From Chryseobacterium defluvii (GTDB lineage: Bacteria; Bacteroidota; Bacteroidia; Flavobacteriales; Weeksellaceae): a stretch of 64,000 nt of DNA. Under the pieces are notes generated by a model that was given only the letters and a program-made list of their open reading frames with translations, was not told the origin of the DNA and ran no database searches. Positions 23,325 to 31,336 of this stretch are shown piece after piece (within the stretch, counting starts at the first letter, position 1; each line of letters starts with the position of its first letter). The stretch spans positions 1,426,001 to 1,490,000 of the forward strand of contig NZ_JACHLE010000001.1 of NCBI RefSeq assembly GCF_014204415.1. Reading direction: 5' to 3'. A program made the translations under genes and the position numbers.

Positions 23325-24505
23325 AAGAAAAAACAAATAATAGGATCCCTGAACTTTCAGATAACCTGCACTTTAACAAATTATCTGAAAACGATTACAT
23401 ACTGTCCAATTCAGACCACAGGCATTATGTAAAAATCAATACGGAGGTGTATCACCTCCTGTCACTCATTAACGGTAAAAAATGCATAGAGGAAATCACT
23501 GATGAATATAATAAAAGCTATAATGCTGCACTGGATGCCGAAAAAGTATATCTTCTCCTGTATGAAAAACTGGTCGTGTACGGCATTCTAAAAGGGCATA
23601 ATGAGAAAATAAAGGAATATGAAAAACCATCTTATCTCACTTTAAGCTTCATTATCATCAATGAAAAATTACTTTCCCGGATTGTAAAAAAATTCTATTT
23701 CCTTTTTCATAAAAAGAAGGCATTTTATATCCTGTTTTTTTGCTTATTGGTGATGTCTGTCATTTTATATTTCAATTTTGACCTTTACAAATCATTCCAG
23801 TTAAACCAGAGCCTGATCTATTTCTTTATGATCATGACGATCAGCGTTACATTTCATGAGATCGGGCACGCCACTTCTGCCAGTTTCTTCGGGGCAAAAC
23901 ACGGCGGGATAGGCGGGGGATTTTATCTTCTGACACCAGTGTATTTTGCAGATGTAACAGATATCTGGAGATTGAATAAAACCCAACGGATCGTTGTCAA
24001 CTTATCCGGAATGTATTTTGAACTGGTGATATGCACATTATTTTCCATAATTTCTCTCATTTTTAACAATTATACCTTACTGATCATTTCTGTCATCGTT
24101 TGCCTTAAAACATTGTTTAACCTAAACCCTTTCCTGAGAAGTGACGGTTATTGGGTGGTATCAGACCTTACCAATAAACCAAATTTACTTTACCATTCAT
24201 CCGAAAAACTGAAAGATATTTTCAGGCTGATCTTTAAAGGAAAAAAAACGCAGTGGAAACGTACAGATTATATTTTATTATTATATGGGATGATAAGTTA
24301 TTCCTTCATAATCTTTTTTCTGTATTATGTATTAATTAAAAATCCTAATTCCATCATTCATTTTCCGGAAAACCTATATGGTTTTTTTGAAAATCTCTTT
24401 AAAAAAGATTCCCATATTTCACTCGTACAGTATGGAGAACTCATAGTCCCTATCATGTTTTTTTTATTATTATACAGGTTCATAAAATCCCTTTTAAAAA
24501 GATAG
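23318..24505 (+). CDS. PqqD-like (RRE) domain fused to M50 membrane metalloprotease
   Basis: 395 residues. Residues about 10-95 look like a PqqD-type winged helix, the leader-binding RRE of many RiPP enzymes (HYVKINTEVYHLLSLINGKK and following). The membrane part has about six hydrophobic segments. The zinc motif is HEIGH (180-184) and the second M50 motif is NPFLRSDGYW with Asp276 (270-279). Site-2-type proteases cut within or near the membrane, and PqqD-M50 fusions are known in other peptide clusters. The ATG overlaps the cyclase stop by 7 bp, so the two are translationally coupled. It probably removes the FQVEELEKR leader; that is inference. Confidence 0.85.
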   Translation: MLEEKTNNRIPELSDNLHFNKLSENDYILSNSDHRHYVKINTEVYHLLSLINGKKCIEEITDEYNKSYNAALDAEKVYLLLYEKLVVYGILKGHNEKIKEYEKPSYLTLSFIIINEKLLSRIVKKFYFLFHKKKAFYILFFCLLVMSVILYFNFDLYKSFQLNQSLIYFFMIMTISVTFHEIGHATSASFFGAKHGGIGGGFYLLTPVYFADVTDIWRLNKTQRIVVNLSGMYFELVICTLFSIISLIFNNYTLLIISVIVCLKTLFNLNPFLRSDGYWVVSDLTNKPNLLYHSSEKLKDIFRLIFKGKKTQWKRTDYILLLYGMISYSFIIFFLYYVLIKNPNSIIHFPENLYGFFENLFKKDSHISLVQYGELIVPIMFFLLLYRFIKSLLKR

Positions 24506-24596
24506 ATCATGGAGAAAACAATTTTCTTTATCCATAAAGCTTTTAGTATTAACACTATTTAGCACTTTCTTTATAATATTTCAAATTAAAATTAAT

Positions 24597-24604
24597 TATC
24601 TTCG
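24597..24604 (+). promoter_or_regulatory. Candidate -7 element for the thioredoxin-fold operon
   Basis: TATCTTCG differs from TAnnTTTG at one base and lies 21 bases before the ATG at 24626. Confidence 0.4.
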
Positions 24605-24625
24605 CCTATTAATTATCATTTGGAA

Positions 24626-25801
24626 ATGAAGAAGATTATCTCTGGATTATTTATTTTTTACTCCGTTATCATATGGGCGCAGGAAGCCATTGCCTTTCAG
24701 GATGTGCCGTTCAAAGACCTTATTGCCAAAGCTAAAAAAGAAAAGAAAATAGTTTTCATAGATGCCTACACTACATGGTGCGGGCCCTGCAAAATGATGG
24801 AAAAAAATGTTTTCACCAAAAAATCAGTTGGGGATTACTTTAATGCCAATTTCATCAATGGCCGGTTTGATATGGAAAAAGGAGAAGGAAGAGAAATTGC
24901 TGCCAGATACGGGGTACGTTCCTATCCTACCTATCTTTTCCTGAATGGTGACGGGGAATTGGTCTCACAGAATTATGGATATATGGAAGAAAGCATGTTC
25001 CTGTCAATGGCACAGGACGTCAACTCTCCCAATAATAAAAAAGGCTCTCTCAAAGAACGTTTTGCACAAGGCGAAAAAGACCCGGAATTCCTGATCAATG
25101 TAATGAAGCTGAATTCTTCTTCAGATTTTGATTTTGCCAAAAAAGCTTCCGAAAGATATTTCGAAAACAAAAAGAATACTGATGAGCTTTCAAAAGAAGA
25201 TGTAGGATATCTATTATATTTCTTAAAATCTACCGAAGATCCTAATTACAAAGTTTTCGCATCCAGAAAATCAGAGATCATCAAGTACTTTCCGGAAGAA
25301 ACCTATAAGCAATTTGATGACCAGATAAAGCTTTCCAAAATAGTTGAGGCATCCATAGACGAAAAGAACAAAAAGATCGACGAAGAATATTTCCTGAAAA
25401 ATGCAGTACCCTTGGTAGGAGAACATGAAGCAATGGCCAAACTGAACCAGACCAAGCTGGGCTATTATGAGCAGAACAGTAACTTTGCAGAATATGAAAA
25501 GGCAGCTTTGGACTATTATAAAAACCCGGATTCCTTTGAACCCAACGAATTGTTGAAAGCCGCATGGATATTTTCTGACAGTATAAAAAACAAAGCCTCT
25601 TTAAAAAAAGCCGTTGAATGGGCAGAAAAATCAGTAATGAGAGGCGAAACTTCTGAGAACACCTATATTCTGGCAAAACTCTATTTCCTTACGGGGAATA
25701 ATGAAATGGCTAAAACATATGCTGAAATGTCTAAAAATTTAGCCGTTGGAGCTAAAAAAGATGCTACCCTGTCAGAAGGATTGTTAAAGCAAATTAAATA
25801 G
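24626..25801 (+). CDS. Secreted thioredoxin-fold protein with helical C-terminal domain
   Basis: 391 residues from the ATG at 24626. A signal peptide (ISGLFIFYSVIIWAQ) is followed by a thioredoxin domain with the active site WCGPC (51-55) and a cis-Pro segment RSYPTYLF. The remaining 240 residues are Lys/Glu-rich helices of TPR-like character. It probably acts as a periplasmic thiol-disulfide protein. Two further genes follow at 6 and 2 bases, forming a three-gene operon. It lies just beyond the peptide cluster but has its own promoter-like element, so a link to the cluster is possible but not supported. Confidence 0.85.
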   Translation: MKKIISGLFIFYSVIIWAQEAIAFQDVPFKDLIAKAKKEKKIVFIDAYTTWCGPCKMMEKNVFTKKSVGDYFNANFINGRFDMEKGEGREIAARYGVRSYPTYLFLNGDGELVSQNYGYMEESMFLSMAQDVNSPNNKKGSLKERFAQGEKDPEFLINVMKLNSSSDFDFAKKASERYFENKKNTDELSKEDVGYLLYFLKSTEDPNYKVFASRKSEIIKYFPEETYKQFDDQIKLSKIVEASIDEKNKKIDEEYFLKNAVPLVGEHEAMAKLNQTKLGYYEQNSNFAEYEKAALDYYKNPDSFEPNELLKAAWIFSDSIKNKASLKKAVEWAEKSVMRGETSENTYILAKLYFLTGNNEMAKTYAEMSKNLAVGAKKDATLSEGLLKQIK

Positions 25802-25807
25802 AACCCG

Positions 25808-26392
25808 ATGTTGAAATATAAATTCCTTACCGGTTTTCTTACCTTATTTCTATTAGGGAGTCTAAAGGCACAGGAGCAGGAAAAAAGCCTGTATGTAAAA
25901 GCTAACGCATTATTTATTCCCATCGGAGTTTTCAATGCCGGTCTGGAATATCAGCTAAACTCCAAATATACTTTGCAGGGGGATGTATTTATTTCGCCGT
26001 GGAAATCCTTTGCCGGAAATCATGCCCAGATATATATGGGGCACCTGGAAGGGAGGTACTATTTTAAAGAAGCCTTTAAACATTGGTATATAGGGATCAA
26101 CGGCGGGTTAGGATTATTTGACCTTACCAAATGGAACTACAGAGGAACAGAAAAATTCCAGCGCGGATTCAATGTTATGGCCGGAGCTACCGTAGGCTAC
26201 CAGTTCCAATGGAAAGAAAGATGGAATATTGATGTTTACTTAGGAGGTGGTACTTCACAGGGTTTTTATCATGGTTACGAGAGCGTTCCTCCGGACAGCT
26301 TTATCAGATATGACGGTGCGGAAGGCTGGAACAGAAGCGGGGAACTTATTCCGTACAGAGGAGGTATAATGATTTCTTATAAACTAAAATAA
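25808..26392 (+). CDS. DUF3575-like outer-membrane beta-barrel protein
   Basis: 194 residues. A signal peptide (LTLFLLGSLKAQ) is followed by alternating strands with Gly and aromatic residues (NALFIPIGVFNAGLEYQL, YIGINGGLGLF, NIDVYLGGG), ending in a C-terminal strand GGIMISYKLK. The pattern fits DUF3575 proteins, predicted small outer-membrane barrels of Bacteroidota. It starts 6 bases after the thioredoxin-fold gene. The function of the family is unknown. Confidence 0.75.
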   Translation: MLKYKFLTGFLTLFLLGSLKAQEQEKSLYVKANALFIPIGVFNAGLEYQLNSKYTLQGDVFISPWKSFAGNHAQIYMGHLEGRYYFKEAFKHWYIGINGGLGLFDLTKWNYRGTEKFQRGFNVMAGATVGYQFQWKERWNIDVYLGGGTSQGFYHGYESVPPDSFIRYDGAEGWNRSGELIPYRGGIMISYKLK

Positions 26393-26394
26393 GT

Positions 26395-26601
26395 ATGAAG
26401 CTGTTTGGGAAAAACCATATCATCATTTCAGTGATTACCTTTGTGATCCTTTTTTCAATGAACTACATAGGAAACGATCTTCCGGATAAACTGCAAAGAG
26501 CCTTATTAACTGCTTTTTGTGGTGTTATCGGCTTATCGATCGGACTTTTCATCATGAATAAAGGGAAAAATGACAAGAATCCTCCCCAAAACTTTGATTA
26601 A
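26395..26601 (+). CDS. Small two-helix membrane protein
   Basis: 68 residues with two hydrophobic segments (IIISVITFVILFSM, residues 8-21, and ALLTAFCGVIGLSIGLFIM, about 36-54) joined by a polar loop, ending in a charged tail. It starts 2 bases after the preceding stop, so it belongs to the same operon. Its stop overlaps the convergent NamZ-like gene by 4 bp. No family recognised. Confidence 0.6.
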   Translation: MKLFGKNHIIISVITFVILFSMNYIGNDLPDKLQRALLTAFCGVIGLSIGLFIMNKGKNDKNPPQNFD

Positions 26602-27794
26602 TCCTCATAAATAACATATCGGGTCCTGATTTTTTCAAACTTATCAAGATCCGGTTTCCATGAAGCTTTGATCTCAGGAATTGATTTTCCTGCAATGATC
26701 TGTTTTCTCAGCTCATCATTTCCTACCAACGTATCAAACCATAAGTTCTTAAGGAAGAAGTCCTGATCAGGATTATTATAGTTCTTATAAGCCTTGATCA
26801 CCCACTCCAGATTCAGTTCACGCAGATCTGTCGCGTAATTGGATAAATTTTCACCATAGCATAATTTCCCGTTTAAGAACGGGTCTTTAGCCCCGAAATT
26901 CGGTTTTGGAGTAAACTGGTAAGGAAGCCCCTTCGTCCAGGGTGAACCATATACCTGAAAAGGAATATCCGTTCCTCTTCCAGCAGATACCTGCGTGCCT
27001 TCAAAAAAACATAAACTCGGATACAGGTTGATCGCTTTATCATTAGGTAAGTTCGGAGAAGGCTTATCTGAGATCGGGTAACGCTGCTTTTTATGATAGT
27101 TCTGCATCGGGATCAGGGTGTACTTTGCCTGTATCCCGTTCTTCAGCCATTTTTCACCATTCACCATTTTCCCGTATTCGCCGATTGTGAGTCCGTACAC
27201 TACAGGAACCTCATGCATTCCCACAAAGCTGGTCCATTTTTTCCTTAAAACCGGTCCGTCTGTATAACCGTCATGCGGATTCGGACGGTCAAGAACCATT
27301 ACTTCCACGGCATTTTCAGCCCCGGCTTCCATTAAGTAAGTCAATGTGGAAATATAGGTATAGAATCTCACTCCTACATCCTGAATATCAAAAAGAACAA
27401 TATCAATACCTTTCAACTGTTCCTGTGAAGGTTTTTTATTATTACCATACAGAGAAACAATAGGAATCCCTGTTTTGGCATCTACCCCGTTTTTCACGGT
27501 TTCCCCGGCATCAGCATTCCCTCTGAAACCATGTTCCGGAGCGAAAATTGCCTTTATTTTAATATTATTCTTAACCAGAAAGTCTACAAGATGAGTCCTG
27601 TTCTTCATAAGGCCGGTCTGGTTGGTAACTACACCAATCGTTTTGTCCTTCAGCAAAGGAAGATACAGTTCCGGGCGGTCTGCTCCGGTTTTGAAACAGT
27701 CTTTATCTTGGGTCTGAGAATAATATTGATTGAATACTCCTAAAAAAATTAGGCAAATAAAAAGTAAATTTTTAATTTTGAAATCTAAATTCAT
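26598..27794 (-). CDS. NamZ-like exo-beta-N-acetylmuramidase (DUF1343)
   Basis: 398 residues using the ATG at 27792-27794, which gives a good signal peptide (NLLFICLIFLGVFNQYYS). A longer upstream frame to 27992 runs antisense to the permease and is rejected. Family motifs include GVVTNQTGL, FAPEHGFRG, FDIQDVGVRFYTYISTL and VLDRPNPHDG. Characterised members, such as NamZ of Bacillus and a Tannerella enzyme, release terminal MurNAc from peptidoglycan fragments. Here it would act in the periplasm or outside in cell-wall recycling. Its start codon lies only 4 bases from the probable start of the divergent permease. Confidence 0.86.
   Translation of the reverse strand: MNLDFKIKNLLFICLIFLGVFNQYYSQTQDKDCFKTGADRPELYLPLLKDKTIGVVTNQTGLMKNRTHLVDFLVKNNIKIKAIFAPEHGFRGNADAGETVKNGVDAKTGIPIVSLYGNNKKPSQEQLKGIDIVLFDIQDVGVRFYTYISTLTYLMEAGAENAVEVMVLDRPNPHDGYTDGPVLRKKWTSFVGMHEVPVVYGLTIGEYGKMVNGEKWLKNGIQAKYTLIPMQNYHKKQRYPISDKPSPNLPNDKAINLYPSLCFFEGTQVSAGRGTDIPFQVYGSPWTKGLPYQFTPKPNFGAKDPFLNGKLCYGENLSNYATDLRELNLEWVIKAYKNYNNPDQDFFLKNLWFDTLVGNDELRKQIIAGKSIPEIKASWKPDLDKFEKIRTRYVIYED
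27773..27780 (+). promoter_or_regulatory. Candidate -7 element for the permease gene
   Basis: TAATTTTG matches TAnnTTTG. It lies downstream of the first possible ATG (27730) but 18 bases before a TTG codon at 27799, so it favours the TTG as the start. It falls inside the first codons of the divergent NamZ-like gene. Confidence 0.45.
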
Positions 27795-27798
27795 AAGC

Positions 27799-29028
27799 TT
27801 GAAATTTCCTTTATATTTCTCTAGAAAAATAGCATTTTCCAAAGATAACAAAAATAACCTTTCACGGGTTATTATCTTCATAGGCAGGCTTTCTGTGGCT
27901 TTAGGGATTATTGTTTCACTCATCACGGTAGCTACCGGATTCGGGTCAAAAAAAGCGATCAAAGAAAGGCTGGCAGATTTCAGCGGGCACATTACCGTAA
28001 AATCTACAAGATCAAACTCCTCCTATAATACTTCCGTTCTTGATAAACAAGGATTGAATATCCAGAAAATAAAGGAGCTTCCGGATGTGGAAAGCACACA
28101 GAAATATGCCATGATCACAGGGATCATGAGGAACGAGCACAGCTTTGCCGGGATCATCTTCAAAGGGGTCGGAAAGGATTTTGACAGCCTTCGGTTTAAA
28201 AAGTTCCTTCTGGCAGGTACCTCCCCGAAAGTAACCGAAATTGGCTACTATAACGGGGTTACCATTTCTCAGAAAATAGCCAATGACCTTCATTTAAAAG
28301 TAAAGGACAGCATCGTTACCGTATTTTCAAAAGCCGATCAAAAGCCAATCTACCGGAAGTTTGAAGTCGTAGGGATCTATAAAACGGATATCAAGATGAT
28401 TGATGACCAGTTTGTGATCGGAGGAATCAACCATGTAAGAAAAATTCAGGATATGAAACCTGACGAAGTGGGCGGTATCGATATTTTCCTGAAAAATGTA
28501 AATGATATCGACAAAGATTTTCCCGAGATCGAAAAACTGATCGGCTATAAGAACTATGCGGAAAAAGCCACTGAAAAATTCCCGCAGATCACCGACTGGA
28601 TAAGCATTTTTGACACCAATATTGCACTGATTATCATTATCATGTTAATTGTTGTGGTAATCAATATCATCATGGTTTTACTTATTCTTATCATCGAAAG
28701 GACCAATTCCATAGGATTATTAAAGACCCTGGGAGCCAGCAACTCACAGATCAGGGCTACATTTATCAATTATACCCTCATCATTATGATTCCCGGACTT
28801 TTGTATGGCAATGCTATAGGCCTGGGCCTGATCCTGATGCAGAAATTTTTCGGAATTATTAAACTTAACCCTGAAAACTACTATGTAAGTACGGTTCCTG
28901 TGGATTTAAATCCTATTGTAATTGTATCAATTTCACTAGGAATTCTTATCATTTCCGCATTCGCCCTGATCATTCCAAGTTATCTGATCAGTAAAATTTC
29001 TCCGGTTAAAGCAATTAAATATAACTAG
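27799..29028 (+). CDS. ABC transporter permease, LolC/LolE (FtsX-like) family
   Basis: About 409 residues from a TTG at 27799, which gives the family-like start KFPLYFSRKIAFS; an ATG at 27730 would add 23 Lys-rich residues. One membrane helix near the N-terminus (ALGIIVSLITVATGFG) is followed by a large periplasmic MacB-like domain of about 200 residues and three helices at the C-terminus (IALIIIIMLIVVVINIIMV, then LIIMIPGLLYGNAIGLGLIL, then IVIVSISLGILIISAFALII). This is the topology of LolC/E permeases that extract lipoproteins from the inner membrane. The ATPase partner is not in the window. Confidence 0.86.
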   Translation: MKFPLYFSRKIAFSKDNKNNLSRVIIFIGRLSVALGIIVSLITVATGFGSKKAIKERLADFSGHITVKSTRSNSSYNTSVLDKQGLNIQKIKELPDVESTQKYAMITGIMRNEHSFAGIIFKGVGKDFDSLRFKKFLLAGTSPKVTEIGYYNGVTISQKIANDLHLKVKDSIVTVFSKADQKPIYRKFEVVGIYKTDIKMIDDQFVIGGINHVRKIQDMKPDEVGGIDIFLKNVNDIDKDFPEIEKLIGYKNYAEKATEKFPQITDWISIFDTNIALIIIIMLIVVVINIIMVLLILIIERTNSIGLLKTLGASNSQIRATFINYTLIIMIPGLLYGNAIGLGLILMQKFFGIIKLNPENYYVSTVPVDLNPIVIVSISLGILIISAFALIIPSYLISKISPVKAIKYN

Positions 29029-29200
29029 TTTTAATAGTATTTCATACATCCGGACTGTCCTTCCATGTTTGCATCAGTGAGATTCCTGCGAAACGGCAAG
29101 AATATCGTTGATTGTTATGCATTGTATTCCGCATTCATAATAAGATCGTTCTATTTGAGCATTAATTCTTAATTATTCATTATTAATTACCCGAAAGCAC

Positions 29201-29208
29201 TATCTTTG
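29201..29208 (+). promoter_or_regulatory. Candidate -7 element for the cysteine synthase-like gene
   Basis: TATCTTTG matches TAnnTTTG and lies 20 bases before the ATG at 29229. Confidence 0.55.
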
Positions 29209-29228
29209 CACCGCTTATAAAACCATTT

Positions 29229-30212
29229 ATGAAATACGCAAAAAATATTCTCGAAACTATAGGAAATACTCCTCTTGTTAAGCTTAATAAGGTATTGGGT
29301 GAAGATTTTCCGGCATTAGTTTTAGCAAAAGTAGAGACTTTCAATCCCGGGAATTCCGTGAAGGACAGAATGGCTCTTAAAATGATCGAAGATGCTGAAA
29401 AAGACGGCAGATTAAAGCCCGGAGGAACCATTATTGAAGGGACTTCGGGGAATACAGGCATGGGACTGGCCCTTGCTGCGATCATTAAAGGTTATCGATG
29501 TATTTTTGTAACCAACTCCAAGCAATCTAAAGAAAAATGTGATATCCTTCGTGCGGTGGGTGCCGAGGTCATTGTATGCCCTACAGATGTGAAGCCTACC
29601 GATCCCCGTTCTTATTATTCAGTCTCAAAAAGGCTGGCCAAAGAAACAGAAAACGGATGGTACGTGAACCAATATGATAATTTATCCAACAGAGCCGCTC
29701 ATTATGAGTCTACTGCTCCTGAGATCTGGGAACAAACGGAAGGTAAACTAACCCACTTTGTAGTAGGTGCCGGCACCGGAGGTACCATTACCGGATGCGG
29801 AACCTTCTTTAAAGAAAAAAATCCAAATATTAAAGTAATTGGTGTGGACACTTACGGATCGATTCTTCAGGAATACCATCAAACGGGTGAAGTACACTTA
29901 GAGCATGCTTATACCTATATTACGGAAGGGATCGGGGAAGACATCATTCCTGAAAATTATGATATGTCCGTGATCGATCACTTCGAAAAAGTAACGGATA
30001 AAGACGGTGCAGTCTATGCGAGAAAACTGGCCAAAGAAGAAGGGATCTTCTGCGGATATTCAGCAGGTAGTGCCATTGCCTCTCTGGTACAGATGAAAGA
30101 CCAGTTCACCAAAGATGATATTATTGTTGTACTTCTTCACGACCACGGTTCAAGGTATGTCGCCAAGGTCTATAATGATGACTGGATGAAGGAAATGGGC
30201 TGGTTAGATTAA
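29229..30212 (+). CDS. PLP-dependent cysteine synthase / cystathionine beta-synthase family enzyme
   Basis: 327 residues. The PLP lysine is in NPGNSVKDRMA (about 37-47), the phosphate-binding loops are TSGNTGMGLA and GAGTGGTITGCG, and a C-terminal SAGS motif is present. The segment NQYDNLSNRAAHYESTAPEI resembles the catalytic core of cystathionine beta-synthase more than classical CysK, but the regulatory CBS domains are absent. It would make cysteine or cystathionine from an activated serine and a sulfur nucleophile. A monocistronic unit with its own promoter-like element and terminator. Confidence 0.88.
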   Translation: MKYAKNILETIGNTPLVKLNKVLGEDFPALVLAKVETFNPGNSVKDRMALKMIEDAEKDGRLKPGGTIIEGTSGNTGMGLALAAIIKGYRCIFVTNSKQSKEKCDILRAVGAEVIVCPTDVKPTDPRSYYSVSKRLAKETENGWYVNQYDNLSNRAAHYESTAPEIWEQTEGKLTHFVVGAGTGGTITGCGTFFKEKNPNIKVIGVDTYGSILQEYHQTGEVHLEHAYTYITEGIGEDIIPENYDMSVIDHFEKVTDKDGAVYARKLAKEEGIFCGYSAGSAIASLVQMKDQFTKDDIIVVLLHDHGSRYVAKVYNDDWMKEMGWLD

Positions 30213-30230
30213 TCCGGCTTTTCATAAAAT

Positions 30231-30266
30231 AAAAAATCAGGGTAAAGTTTTACCCTGATTTTTTAT
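30231..30266. terminator. Bidirectional terminator
   Basis: AATCAGGGTAAA and TTTACCCTGATT pair in a tight hairpin flanked by A and T runs. It serves both the upstream plus-strand gene and the convergent YcxB-like gene. Confidence 0.85.
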
Positions 30267-30790
30267 TCCTTAAAATTTTTTCTTATTGCCGCCGTAAGCA
30301 TAATATAATCGTCAGTGCTCATTGATTTTTTTGGAAACATATAATTGTATTTTCCTTCCAGGGAAACATAATCATCATTAATATCAGCCGTCTCAAAATC
30401 CTTCCATAAGCTTGATTCTTTCTGATCGTCCATATTTATTTCAAAAGATTCATTGTTAAATCTGATCTCATAGGACTTGCTGGCTTCTACAGATTTTAAG
30501 TACTGCTCTACTCCTTTCTTCCACCTCACTACATTATTTACACTTACTGAAAGAAAAATAACGCACAGAAGGAATAAAAAGCTCAAAAAATATAAGATCC
30601 CGAGGTTTTCCTCCCCCAGCCTGTTTTTTAAAATGAGTGCTGCCAGCAGAATGGCTCCGATGATCAGAGTGGTGGTCGTTTTTCCTTTTGTAGTAGGTGA
30701 TAACAACAGGCTGGCCTGATTACCATTGAAATAGATTTCTTCAAAAATTCTTCTGTCTGTTTTCAACTTAATGACTTTCTCTTCATTCAT
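30263..30790 (-). CDS. YcxB-like membrane protein
   Basis: 175 residues. A short cytoplasmic N-terminus is followed by two close hydrophobic segments (TTLIIGAILLAALIL, about 40-54, and ILYFLSFLFLLCVIFLSVSV, about 65-84). The C-terminal soluble domain has YEIRFNNESFEI and an MFPKKSM motif near residue 151, the conserved ...iPkr... pattern of YcxB-like proteins. The family is of unknown function, with a PH-like soluble domain. The gene stands alone. Confidence 0.7.
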   Translation of the reverse strand: MNEEKVIKLKTDRRIFEEIYFNGNQASLLLSPTTKGKTTTTLIIGAILLAALILKNRLGEENLGILYFLSFLFLLCVIFLSVSVNNVVRWKKGVEQYLKSVEASKSYEIRFNNESFEINMDDQKESSLWKDFETADINDDYVSLEGKYNYMFPKKSMSTDDYIMLTAAIRKNFKE

Positions 30791-31030
30791 ACTTATTTAA
30801 TCTAAAAAAATTAAGGTACAAAATAATAAAAAGCTTTTCTAAAAACTTAAGTTTATTGTAAAACACATAAGGACTAAGGATTATAATACGTTTGAATTAA
30901 CTTGTTGAAAAAATCTTTGATTTTCTTTCTTAGGTGAACTTCTTATTTTCAATATATTAGCCTTTGAAAAACTTACATGTAAGATATTTAAATAAAAGTT
31001 TAAGCAGTTTTTTGTTTAAAGTTTACAAAG

Positions 31031-31333
31031 CTAAATATCTTCATATCGGTCACCGATTGCCGAAAGCTTCTTCAATAATTCCTGATTGGCTTTCTTCAGT
31101 TCCTCCATTTTCTGGAGCATATCATGGATCACTTCCAGACCCGGAAGGTTGATTTCAAGATCGTAATGCCAGTTGGCAAACCTTTCAAAAGCCGGCAGGT
31201 CTTCATAAAGCAGATAGCGGATCTCATTTTCGGTCTGTATTTTCAGGAGGCCACAATCCACCAGTTCATCAAAAAAAGTGATCTCTATATTATATATTTT
31301 TACGAGTTCTTCCCGTGATATTCTTTCACTCAT
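31031..31333 (-). CDS. cbpM: Chaperone modulator CbpM
   Basis: 100 residues. MerR-like helices at the N-terminus (REELVKIYNIEITFFDELVD, then LLKIQTENEIRYLLYEDLPA) are followed by a C-terminal coiled coil (MLQKMEELKKANQELLKKL). CbpM binds the J-domain of CbpA and inhibits it. The gene is 3 bases downstream of cbpA, the standard arrangement. The 240 bp between it and the YcxB-like gene is AT-rich with no gene. Confidence 0.9.
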   Translation of the reverse strand: MSERISREELVKIYNIEITFFDELVDCGLLKIQTENEIRYLLYEDLPAFERFANWHYDLEINLPGLEVIHDMLQKMEELKKANQELLKKLSAIGDRYEDI

Positions 31334-31336
31334 GGC

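Noticed and set aside
24505..24625. Second attachment-site repeat of the tRNA-Phe 3' end marking the far edge of the island
   Set aside because: I looked for the TTCGATTCCTGGAGAAACCA stretch here and did not see it.
24626..26601. Thioredoxin-fold/DUF3575 operon as part of the peptide system
   Set aside because: It has its own promoter-like element, a different gene style and common occurrence as envelope genes. The thioredoxin domain could help with Cys-containing cores, but nothing in the sequence ties it to them.
27795..27992. Longer N-terminus for the NamZ-like gene (start at 27992)
   Set aside because: The extra 66 residues are antisense to the permease and precede a complete signal peptide; the internal ATG at 27794 is the natural start.
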